Assembly: GCA_012960505.1 (NCBI GenBank)
Contig: DUBC01000016.1
Span: 124,001 to 188,000 of the forward strand
DNA from: Verrucomicrobiales bacterium
Lineage (GTDB): Bacteria; Verrucomicrobiota; Verrucomicrobiia; Verrucomicrobiales; DEV007
DNA: 64,000 bases
Direction of reading: 5' to 3'
Positions within the stretch are counted from its first letter, which is position 1; each line of letters starts with the position of its first letter. Positions 10,029 to 17,260 of the stretch are shown piece after piece. The position numbers and the translations under genes are program-made. A model generated the notes under the pieces. It had not been told where the DNA came from, made no database searches, and was given only the letters and a program-made list of their open reading frames with translations.

Positions 10029-10940
10029 CTAATAGTCACGATCCAATAGATAGTGTGCCAATTCTTTAAGCCGTGTACCTGATTTGCCAAAAATATTTAA
10101 AGAATTGATAGCAGCTTCAGTTAATTTTGCAGCTTCATTTCTTGATTTACTGAGGCCATAAATTGCAGGATAAGTTGATTTATTTACCGCTTCATCTTTA
10201 CCGGCACTTTTTCCGAGTTTTTCACTGGTTTGGGTAACATCCAGAATATCGTCTATAATTTGAAAAGCGAGTCCTGTAGAGCGTCCAAAATTAGTCAAGG
10301 CTTCTAATTTTTTTGGTGTAGCTGATGCCGACATTGCTCCTAGCTTTAATGAGCAAGTCAGGAGGGCAGCTGTTTTGCTTTCGTGAATAAATCGAAGAGC
10401 TTTCGGTCCTATCTTTGAATTCTCACCCTCAATGTCTAGAACCTGTCCACCAACTAGATGCTTACTCCCTGATGTCATGGCGAGCTCTTTTACCATGTCT
10501 CCTATATCGTATCGGCGATTTGGATTAGATTTTCCCACAATTTCAAAAGCTAGTGTTAGAAGGGCATCTCCAGCTAAAACGGCGACCGATTCTCCGAACA
10601 CTTTATGGTTAGTTGGTTTGCCGCGACGAATATCATCATCGTCCATGCATGGAAGATCATCATGAATAAGAGAATAAGTGTGTATGCACTCAACAGCGCA
10701 TGCGGCGGGCATGGCTTGATCTATCTTTCCTCCGCAGGCTTCGGCTGCAGCGAGGCATAAAATTGGTCGTAGTCTCTTTCCCCCAGCAAATAAGCTGTAG
10801 CGCATAGATTTATGTAAGGTTTTCGGTCTTACGGAACCGCGAGGCAGGAACCCATTAAGTGCTTGGTCGATTAGTTTACGCTGAGTTACAGCATAAGTTT
10901 TTAAATCGATTTTTGGATCCTCACTATTTCTTTTATTCAT
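10029..10940 (-). CDS. ispA: Polyprenyl (farnesyl/geranylgeranyl) diphosphate synthase
   Basis: 303 residues. The first aspartate-rich motif is in LIHDDLPCMDDDD (D94, D95, D100-103) and the second is DDILD at 230-234. The GGKRLRP motif at 53-59 and GGQVLDIEGE near 164 match trans-prenyltransferases of the IspA class. It condenses isopentenyl diphosphate with allylic diphosphates, feeding quinones, undecaprenyl lipids and carotenoids. Chain length cannot be assigned with certainty; the short-chain form (C15 or C20) is most likely. The start overlaps the stop of asd by 4 bp, so the two are co-translated. dxs, the first enzyme of the same pathway, lies at 62979. Confidence 0.93.
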   Translation of the reverse strand: MNKRNSEDPKIDLKTYAVTQRKLIDQALNGFLPRGSVRPKTLHKSMRYSLFAGGKRLRPILCLAAAEACGGKIDQAMPAACAVECIHTYSLIHDDLPCMDDDDIRRGKPTNHKVFGESVAVLAGDALLTLAFEIVGKSNPNRRYDIGDMVKELAMTSGSKHLVGGQVLDIEGENSKIGPKALRFIHESKTAALLTCSLKLGAMSASATPKKLEALTNFGRSTGLAFQIIDDILDVTQTSEKLGKSAGKDEAVNKSTYPAIYGLSKSRNEAAKLTEAAINSLNIFGKSGTRLKELAHYLLDRDY

Positions 10941-11935
10941 ACAAGAAGTTCGGCTATTTGTACGGCATTAAGGGCAGCTCCCTTGCGGACTTGATCGCCG
11001 ACCACCCAAAAGGATAATGCATTCTCGAGGACAATGTCTTTCCGTATACGCCCTACCAAACACTCATCTTTTTCAGTGGTGTCAAGAGGCGTTGGAAAAA
11101 TGCCCGAATCTGGTTTATCCCGAACACTTACACCTGGTGCGGCATTGATTAATTCTCTCGCCTTATTGACGTCAGGTTTCGATGAGAATTGAGCTGTAAC
11201 TGAAATCGAGTGAGAACGATAAACGGGGACTCTCACACAAGTAACTGAAGCCTTTAATGTAGAGCTTCCAAGGATCTTGCGTCCTTCATTTTCCATTTTC
11301 ATTTCCTCTTTGGTATAACCATTTTCAAGGAACGTATCCACTTGCGGGATTACATTGTAAGCTATTTGATGAGGATAGACTGTTCGTTCAATACTTGATC
11401 CTTCATTTATTGCGGTGATCTGACTTTTTAGCTCTTCTATGCCCCGTGTGCCACTCCCTGAGACGGCTTGATAACTTGATGCAATGATTCCTTTTACTTG
11501 CCATGCTCTATGTAGTGGATTCAATCCCATTAACGTAACGATTGTGGTGCAGTTGGGATTGGCAATGATTCCTTTGTTTGAATGAGTGGCTTCAGGATTT
11601 ATTTCAGGTATTATCAGTGGTACGTCTGGATCCATTCTGAAAGCAGATGAATTATCTATAACTACTGCGCCAGATTTAGCTGCCAATGGTGCGAATTCTT
11701 TTGAAATGCTTCCACCGGTACTGAAAAGAGCAATGTCTACACCATCAAATGAATCCGATGCTAATTCTCGAACAGGTATTTCCTTTCCTTTGAAAGAAAA
11801 CATCTTACCTGCAGATCGTGCTGATGCTAATAGAGTAAGTTTTTTAACTGGAAAATCTCTTTTTTCCAAACATTGGATCATTTCTTGCCCAACGGCTCCG
11901 GTGATTCCGACGATAGCTACGTGTGGTTCTGACAT
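10937..11935 (-). CDS. asd: Aspartate-semialdehyde dehydrogenase
   Basis: 332 residues. It reduces aspartyl phosphate to aspartate semialdehyde, the branch point for lysine/diaminopimelate, threonine and methionine. The NADP-binding GITGAVGQ motif is at 10-17, the catalytic cysteine C129 is in ANPNCTTIV, Q156 is in SSYQAVSGSG and the catalytic histidine is H242 in YRSHSI. Length and motifs match the bacterial enzyme. It is the first gene of a two-gene unit with ispA (ATGA overlap), an odd functional pairing. MetX, which acts downstream in methionine synthesis, is about 3.3 kb away but separately transcribed. Confidence 0.96.
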   Translation of the reverse strand: MSEPHVAIVGITGAVGQEMIQCLEKRDFPVKKLTLLASARSAGKMFSFKGKEIPVRELASDSFDGVDIALFSTGGSISKEFAPLAAKSGAVVIDNSSAFRMDPDVPLIIPEINPEATHSNKGIIANPNCTTIVTLMGLNPLHRAWQVKGIIASSYQAVSGSGTRGIEELKSQITAINEGSSIERTVYPHQIAYNVIPQVDTFLENGYTKEEMKMENEGRKILGSSTLKASVTCVRVPVYRSHSISVTAQFSSKPDVNKARELINAAPGVSVRDKPDSGIFPTPLDTTEKDECLVGRIRKDIVLENALSFWVVGDQVRKGAALNAVQIAELLV

Positions 11936-11996
11936 GAATTTAATTACTTTTGAGTCGTTTCTTGCTAGATGATGATTTTAGCGTCTGATTAAGAGG

Positions 11997-12464
11997 ATGC
12001 AAACGGGAGAAGTATATAGGGTTGAAGTTTCTGTTACAGATCAGCGATTACGTGTTTTTGATGAAAATGTCGAGCATAGAGAATATATTATTTCAACTTC
12101 CAAATATGGTATAGGCAATGAAATTGATAGTTATAAGACTCCGGTAGGGCATTTTGAAATAAAGAAAAAAATTGGTGATGGCGAAAAGTATGGAACCATT
12201 TTTAAGAGCCGTCGCGCAGCAGGTCTTTTTGATTTTTCAGAATCTTCCGATGAAGATCTAATTCTAAGTAGAATCCTTTGGCTGAATGGTATGGAGCCAG
12301 AGAATGCGAATACATTTGATAGATATATTTATATTCATGGTACTAACCATGAGGATTCGTTGGGTCAATCCAGGAGCTATGGATGTATAAGAATGTTCAA
12401 TGAGGATATTATAGAGCTTTATGAGCTTACGCAGATTGGAACACCTATTTTCATTTATGATTAG
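11997..12464 (+). CDS. L,D-transpeptidase (YkuD) domain protein without a signal peptide
   Basis: 155 residues, essentially one YkuD catalytic domain. The catalytic motif is intact: H114 in YIHGTNHED and C130 in SRSYGCIRMFNED. TPVGHFEI near 48-55 is the usual entry strand. Such enzymes form 3-3 crosslinks in peptidoglycan or attach proteins to it. The start is well bounded: an in-frame TAG lies six codons upstream with no ATG between, so no signal peptide is encoded. That is unusual for an enzyme that must act in the periplasm. The adjacent lipoprotein gene is on the same strand. Confidence 0.88.
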   Translation: MQTGEVYRVEVSVTDQRLRVFDENVEHREYIISTSKYGIGNEIDSYKTPVGHFEIKKKIGDGEKYGTIFKSRRAAGLFDFSESSDEDLILSRILWLNGMEPENANTFDRYIYIHGTNHEDSLGQSRSYGCIRMFNEDIIELYELTQIGTPIFIYD

Positions 12465-12551
12465 TAAGGTAGAGCTTGCAAAGGAGATTCTGTCGTTTAA
12501 TTTTATTGTGAACCATTATTTAATTTAATTTAATTCAATATAAAAAGATCT

Positions 12552-12689
12552 ATGAAAGCGATTCGTATCATATTATTAGCAGCTGCATCAATCGGCCTCA
12601 TGACATTAGGAGCATGTAAGACCAAAAACTCAGGTTATCAGAGCACTCCAGCAGTTGCTCCGGGAAGCTATATTGATAGTGGTAAATAG
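12552..12689 (+). CDS. Tiny lipoprotein (45 aa)
   Basis: An ATG at 12552 opens a 45-codon frame that ends with TAG at 12687-12689. The product has a basic start (MKAIR), a hydrophobic core, and a lipobox LGAC ending at C22. It continues with a short polar tail rich in Ser, Pro, Gly and Tyr (KTKNSGYQ...). A strong hairpin terminator follows 21 bases downstream (12711), supporting a real transcript. It resembles the small entericidin/Lpp-like lipoproteins that often sit in the envelope. It lies just downstream of the L,D-transpeptidase on the same strand, and a periplasmic partnership is conceivable but unproven. Confidence 0.7.
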   Translation: MKAIRIILLAAASIGLMTLGACKTKNSGYQSTPAVAPGSYIDSGK

Positions 12690-12704
12690 TTTGGAGTAAA
12701 TATT

Positions 12705-13298
12705 TTAAGAGGCAGGTGAACTAGATTCACCTGCCTTTTTTTTGCTTACAAAAGCATTATTTTTTTTAAGGAATCGCCATGGCAAGTTGGCTGAACGAGT
12801 GATTCCAATTCGAGTGTCTGTAACAATGCCCGTTTCATTGTGGCTTTCCTCAAACCAGAAACGACTTTGTGGGGAAGTGAAGGACTGCCCATGATCCTTG
12901 CCGCTCATACCCATTGCAATTGTCAATTTTCCAGGACCCGAACAAAGGTCTTTTATTTTCCCCCCATTACGACGATTTCGCATTAAATGGATACCATTTT
13001 CTGGTTCGAGGGCTCTGAGAAGTACAAATCCATTGCCTTTTGGCCCCTTAGTGAGGACGTTGGTTAGCCAATACATTCCGTAATTGAGATAAACATATGC
13101 TGTGCCAGCACTATATTTTGAGACAAACTCTCGAGCGCTGGATCGAGTAAAAGTATGAGCGGCTTCATCTCCTTTGACAGCATAAGCCTCAGTTTCAACT
13201 ATAATTCCTGAGGATTTCTGAGAGACTATTCGTTTCCCGATAAGATTACGTGCAGCGGATACAGGATCAGTTTGGAAGAAATCTGATTTTATTCTCAT
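12705..13298 (-). CDS. mpg: DNA-3-methyladenine glycosylase (AAG/MPG family)
   Basis: 197 residues. It removes alkylated purines in base-excision repair. Family motifs are intact: GIIVETEAY (31-39) with the catalytic glutamate, GDEAAHT just after, AYVYLNYGMYW (about 67-77), VLLRALEPENG (about 92-102) and LCSGPGKL (about 117-124). The last eleven residues (KKKAGESSSPAS region) are encoded by the terminator hairpin of the convergent lipoprotein gene and are probably a neutral tail. It is followed at 16-bp spacing by the Nif3-like gene on the same strand, suggesting co-transcription from upstream of 14069. Confidence 0.93.
   Translation of the reverse strand: MRIKSDFFQTDPVSAARNLIGKRIVSQKSSGIIVETEAYAVKGDEAAHTFTRSSAREFVSKYSAGTAYVYLNYGMYWLTNVLTKGPKGNGFVLLRALEPENGIHLMRNRRNGGKIKDLCSGPGKLTIAMGMSGKDHGQSFTSPQSRFWFEESHNETGIVTDTRIGITRSANLPWRFLKKNNAFVSKKKAGESSSPAS
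12711..12743 (+). terminator. Rho-independent terminator downstream of the small lipoprotein
   Basis: A perfect 10-bp stem, GGCAGGTGAA paired with TTCACCTGCC, closes a 5-base loop and is followed by eight T residues on the plus strand. It lies inside the last codons of the convergent glycosylase gene and encodes that protein's C-terminal tail. Confidence 0.88.
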
Positions 13299-13313
13299 TG
13301 AATTAGCAAATTT

Positions 13314-14069
13314 TTATAGCCCTGTAGGGTGATGAATAAATTGCTTCTTCAATTTGTATTTCTTTGCTAAGTGATTGGCTAGTGAAGTGACGCCAAAAGT
13401 TTCTGTCGCATAATGGCCTGCATAGATGAGGTTTACTCCAAGTTCTTCAGCCATAGTGAAAGTGTGATGCTGGCCTTCTCCGGTAATGAATGTATCAATT
13501 CCCTCTTTTGCAACAACATCAACATATGTTCCTGCTCCTCCGGTGATGACACCTAATTTCTTTATCTTTGCGGGGCCTCCAGGTGCGATGTGAATTTTAT
13601 TTTGTAATGTCTTTTCTATTTTCTTTAAGAGATTAGAACGATTCATTTCTACATCAAAGCGAAGCCCCGTATTGATTCCTTGCCAATCCAAAAATGGGAT
13701 GCCTTTCGTTAGCCCGATCGACTTTGCAAATAAAACATTATTGCCAAATTTATTATGAATATCGAGCGGGATATGGGAGGAATAAATGGCCATTCCTGAA
13801 TCCATTGCTGTTTTGATCTTTTTGTAGAGGGCTCCATCGATTCTTTGTGCGCCACCCCAAAATAGACCATGATGCACAAGCAGAAGGTCGATGCTTTCTT
13901 TTGCCGCTTCTTGAATTACAGGTAAAGTAGCGTCAACGGCTGCGCCTACCTTATTAATGTTTTTTTTACCTCTTAACTGCAGACCGTTGATTGCCCCTGG
14001 ATAGTCAGGGATCTGCTTAATTTTTAATTCTTGGTCCAGATAAGCTACAATTTTGTCCAGCTTGTGCAT
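13314..14069 (-). CDS. Nif3-like dinuclear metal centre protein (YbgI family)
   Basis: 251 residues. The YbgI/Nif3 fold is recognised by LLLVHHGLFWGG (about 82-93) with paired metal-binding histidines, SSHIPLDIH (about 117-125) and the C-terminal GHYATETFGV with a further His/Glu pair. Members form hexameric rings with a dinuclear metal site and are sometimes annotated as GTP cyclohydrolase I type 2 homologues, a function that is not well established. It is upstream of mpg on the same strand and divergent from ychF, whose start is 47 bp away. Confidence 0.92.
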   Translation of the reverse strand: MHKLDKIVAYLDQELKIKQIPDYPGAINGLQLRGKKNINKVGAAVDATLPVIQEAAKESIDLLLVHHGLFWGGAQRIDGALYKKIKTAMDSGMAIYSSHIPLDIHNKFGNNVLFAKSIGLTKGIPFLDWQGINTGLRFDVEMNRSNLLKKIEKTLQNKIHIAPGGPAKIKKLGVITGGAGTYVDVVAKEGIDTFITGEGQHHTFTMAEELGVNLIYAGHYATETFGVTSLANHLAKKYKLKKQFIHHPTGL

Positions 14070-14116
14070 CTGATACTCTTGCGCACACTGCTCTTCACGT
14101 CTAGTCTCACCATCCT

Positions 14117-15232
14117 ATGCTTAAAGCCGGAATAGTAGGGATGCCGAATGTTGGTAAATCAACCTTATTTAATGCCTTAACGCGGAACCGAAACGCGGAA
14201 GCGGCAAATTATCCTTTTTGCACGATAGATCCAAACGTTGGTGTCGTTACTGTGCCTGATCCTAGATTGGAGGTTCTTAGTAAAATGTCTGGTTCCGAGA
14301 AGATTATTCCAGCTGCGATAGAATTTGTCGATATTGCAGGATTGGTCCAAGGAGCTTCTGAAGGTGCCGGTCTAGGTAATAAGTTCTTGGCTAACATTCG
14401 CGAAACGGATGCCATCGTGCAGGTCGTTCGCTGTTTTGAAGATGATGATATTATCCATGAATTAGGAACGGTTGATCCTCTAAGAGACATTGAAATTATT
14501 AACGCGGAACTTATTTTGGCAGATCATGCATCGTTGTCGAAGCGTAGGGTATCACGCGAAAAAAAATCCAGGGGAAATGACAAAGAGGCCAAGAGAGAAC
14601 TAGAAGTAATTGATAAGATACTGCCGCATCTTGACGAAGGGAAGCCAGCTATAACTGCAGACATAAACGATGATGGTTATGAAATAATGAAGGATTTTTT
14701 TCTACTCACTTCGAAGCGGACAATTTTTGCATGCAATGTTTCTGAAGATGATCTTGCAGATACTATAAATAGTCCAAATGACAACTCAATGGTTGCTAAG
14801 GTACAGCAGTATGCCGAAGAAACTCACGGTGCAGAAATAATTATAATTTCAGCTCGTATTGAGGAGGAGCTTATCGACGTATCGCCTGAAGAGGCCAAGG
14901 AATTCTTAGCTGACATGGGAGTCGTTGATAGTGGTTTCTCTACAATGATCCGTTCAGTATACAAATTACTTGGGCTCAGTACATATCTCACTACTGGTGA
15001 GAAGGAGACAAGGGCCTGGACAATCAGGAATGGAGCAAAAGCTCCTCAGGCGGCAGGAGTTATCCATACTGATTTTGAGCGCGGGTTCATTGCAGCTGAG
15101 GTATTACATTATGATGACTATGTACAATGCAAATCCAAATCTGTAGCCCGTGATGCGGGTAAGCTTCGTATTGAAGGCAAAGAATATAAAGTAAAGGACG
15201 GAGACGTTATAGAATTCCGTTTTAACGTCTAA
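14117..15232 (+). CDS. ychF: Redox-regulated ATPase YchF (OLA1-type)
   Basis: 371 residues, standard for YchF. The P-loop GMPNVGKST is at 8-16 and the G3 motif [10 protein letters not shown] is near 73-82. The usual GTPase NKxD motif is replaced by the YchF form (NVSEDD near 212), which favours ATP over GTP. A TGS-like C-terminal domain (about 285-371) starts at [15 protein letters not shown] and includes [12 protein letters not shown]. It binds ribosomes and affects translation and oxidative-stress response in E. coli. The coding region is complete and monocistronic. Confidence 0.97.
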   Translation: MLKAGIVGMPNVGKSTLFNALTRNRNAEAANYPFCTIDPNVGVVTVPDPRLEVLSKMSGSEKIIPAAIEFVDIAGLVQGASEGAGLGNKFLANIRETDAIVQVVRCFEDDDIIHELGTVDPLRDIEIINAELILADHASLSKRRVSREKKSRGNDKEAKRELEVIDKILPHLDEGKPAITADINDDGYEIMKDFFLLTSKRTIFACNVSEDDLADTINSPNDNSMVAKVQQYAEETHGAEIIIISARIEEELIDVSPEEAKEFLADMGVVDSGFSTMIRSVYKLLGLSTYLTTGEKETRAWTIRNGAKAPQAAGVIHTDFERGFIAAEVLHYDDYVQCKSKSVARDAGKLRIEGKEYKVKDGDVIEFRFNV

Positions 15233-15254
15233 AAAAGCTCTAATATACCTTTCA

Positions 15255-16415
15255 TTAATCACTTTCATCCAAAGCGGAATGGATGTGAGGGGCGTATAAA
15301 TCTGGTTCTAACAGAAATGAATCATGCCCTTTTTCAGAGTGCACTGTTATATGCATAGGAGTAATGTCGCCTTTGCTTATGGCGGAAACGAGTTCTTCTT
15401 GCTGATCAGGGTAGAAACAAACATCAGAATTTATAGTGAAGATAAGATATTTTTGATGACTGCATCTACTAAACATTGTTGCGTAATCACTGAACCCTGA
15501 TTCATCTAATATGTTGAAATTTTGCCATGCATCCATAATGCGAAGGTAAGTATTAGCATCAAAACGCTTAACGAATTTCTGTCCCTGATGGTGCATATAT
15601 GACTCGACCGGAGTTTGAATCTGATACCACGAAGATTCTTCAGTTTCTTTCTTTACTTCTTTGCTGGCGCGCCTTTCTAGAGTTGCTAGTGAGATGAAGA
15701 CCTTGTGCCCGATCATCCTGGCAAGGGCAAGTCCATCCTCAGGAGAATTTCCCCCATAATAATTTCCTCCTAGAAAATCACTATCAGATTCTATCGCAGT
15801 GATTTGTTCCAAGTTATGAATTCGCTGCAGGACGGAAGTTTTGATTCCACTGGCCAGAGCTACGATTGTTCTAACTCTTTCCGGATGTTGTGCGGCTAAA
15901 CTAATAGCCATGAGCCCCCCTAAAGAGCTCCCTGCCACTGCGTGGAGTTGTTCTATTTCCAAATGATTAAGTAATTCAATCTGTGATTTGACGATGTCTT
16001 TGATGCTGATACGAGGGAACGAACCTCCGAAAGGTTTTTCGGTTTCAGAATTTATTGAACTCGGACCAGTCGATCCGTAGCATCCGCCAAGATAGTTGAC
16101 ACAAATCACACAATACTTATCTGTATCGAGGGCCTTGCCGGATCCAATAAAATCATTCCACCATCCTGTCTGACATTCTTTGTCCCATTCGATAGAGAGC
16201 CCTTCGATATTTTCCGTAAACCCAGCAGCGTGTTGACTGGCACTGAGTGCATGGAAGAGAAGAATGACGTTATCTTTATTTTGAGCCATTTGCCCATATA
16301 CCTCATAGGCTAGAGTAAAATTAGTTAGTTTTTCCCCACACTTAAGCTCAAAAGGAGCTTCTTCGTTATTAAAGTGGAAGAACTGTGTATTTGTCTGATC
16401 TATGCTATTGGGCAT
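15255..16415 (-). CDS. metX: Homoserine O-acyltransferase (MetX)
   Basis: 386 residues, alpha/beta-hydrolase fold. The nucleophile elbow GSSLGG has S164; the catalytic aspartate is in INSDVCFYP and the histidine is H364 in EKGHDSF. The GGCYGSTGPSS loop (110-120) is characteristic of MetX. It acylates homoserine in methionine synthesis. MetX enzymes may use acetyl- or succinyl-CoA and I cannot tell which. The 64 bp upstream show no SAM riboswitch-like structure. There is no metY beside it; the gene is divergent from a methyltransferase gene. Confidence 0.95.
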   Translation of the reverse strand: MPNSIDQTNTQFFHFNNEEAPFELKCGEKLTNFTLAYEVYGQMAQNKDNVILLFHALSASQHAAGFTENIEGLSIEWDKECQTGWWNDFIGSGKALDTDKYCVICVNYLGGCYGSTGPSSINSETEKPFGGSFPRISIKDIVKSQIELLNHLEIEQLHAVAGSSLGGLMAISLAAQHPERVRTIVALASGIKTSVLQRIHNLEQITAIESDSDFLGGNYYGGNSPEDGLALARMIGHKVFISLATLERRASKEVKKETEESSWYQIQTPVESYMHHQGQKFVKRFDANTYLRIMDAWQNFNILDESGFSDYATMFSRCSHQKYLIFTINSDVCFYPDQQEELVSAISKGDITPMHITVHSEKGHDSFLLEPDLYAPHIHSALDESD

Positions 16416-16479
16416 TGAATAAAGAGTGTAGTCTTTAAATTAATGATGACGAACAACGAATTTCGGGCGAATAAGCGGA

Positions 16480-17259
16480 ATGTCAGCTAAAAAATATACC
16501 GGACTTGAAGCGGAATTGTATGATCTTTTCCGAGGTGGTGATGATTTTGATGAGATAGGATATTATGTTGATTTAGCACTGAATAGAGGAGGTAATTGTT
16601 TGGATGTGGGTTGTGGAACAGGTCGAATCCTTATTCCGATTGCTCAACAGGGAATAAAAATAACAGGTTTGGACAATTCCAGTGACATGATTGAGGAATG
16701 CAGGAAAAGGCTTTCTTCGGAGGGGATCGCAGTGGATCTGATTGAGGAGGATATGACTAATTTTAATTATGAGAATAATTTTGATTTGATTATTATTCCT
16801 GGTGGGAGTTTTCAATTACTCGATGAGCGAGATGACGCTTTAGAAGCATTAAAGAATTTTCGAAAGCACTTACAATCTGAAGGTCTTTTTGTAATGAGCC
16901 TTTTCACTCCCTTTTACGAAATTTCCCATGAGTTTTTAGATGGCGTTTGGCGTTTGGAGAAGGATGAAAAAATTGAAGGTTCTGAGAGTCGCGCTTTATG
17001 TCATTCTTGCGTTGATTTAGATAGATGCGAAAACTTAATGGAAATTCGTCATCGATTTGAGTTAATTAATAATAATGGGATCACTGAATCTTCGGAAATT
17101 AAGTTTTCTCGGTTAAGGTGGTATGGGAAATACGAGATTCAATTATTATTAGAGAGCGCAGGATTTCAGCACGTCAGAATTTCTGGAGACTTTGAAAATG
17201 ATGATATGAGGGATGGTCATACCGTGATGTCGGTTTCTGCTGTTCCAGGGAGTATATAA
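16480..17259 (+). CDS. Class I SAM-dependent methyltransferase
   Basis: 259 residues. Motif I LDVGCGTGRI is at 40-49, the acidic end of strand 2 is in TGLDNSSDMIEE near 62, and FDLIIIPGGSFQLL is motif IV/post-I near 105. A C-terminal beta-rich lobe has a conserved-looking SRLRWYGKYEIQLLLESAGF segment. The family is broad, so the substrate is unknown. Its stop is one base before the ATG of the di-iron/ATP-grasp fusion gene, so the two are almost certainly one operon and may modify the same molecule. Confidence 0.88.
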   Translation: MSAKKYTGLEAELYDLFRGGDDFDEIGYYVDLALNRGGNCLDVGCGTGRILIPIAQQGIKITGLDNSSDMIEECRKRLSSEGIAVDLIEEDMTNFNYENNFDLIIIPGGSFQLLDERDDALEALKNFRKHLQSEGLFVMSLFTPFYEISHEFLDGVWRLEKDEKIEGSESRALCHSCVDLDRCENLMEIRHRFELINNNGITESSEIKFSRLRWYGKYEIQLLLESAGFQHVRISGDFENDDMRDGHTVMSVSAVPGSI

Positions 17260-17260
17260 T

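Noticed and set aside
11586-11972. 128-codon frame opposite asd
   Set aside because: Antisense shadow of the aspartate-semialdehyde dehydrogenase gene.
16416-16479. SAM riboswitch upstream of metX
   Set aside because: Only 64 bp, with no recognisable conserved stems.
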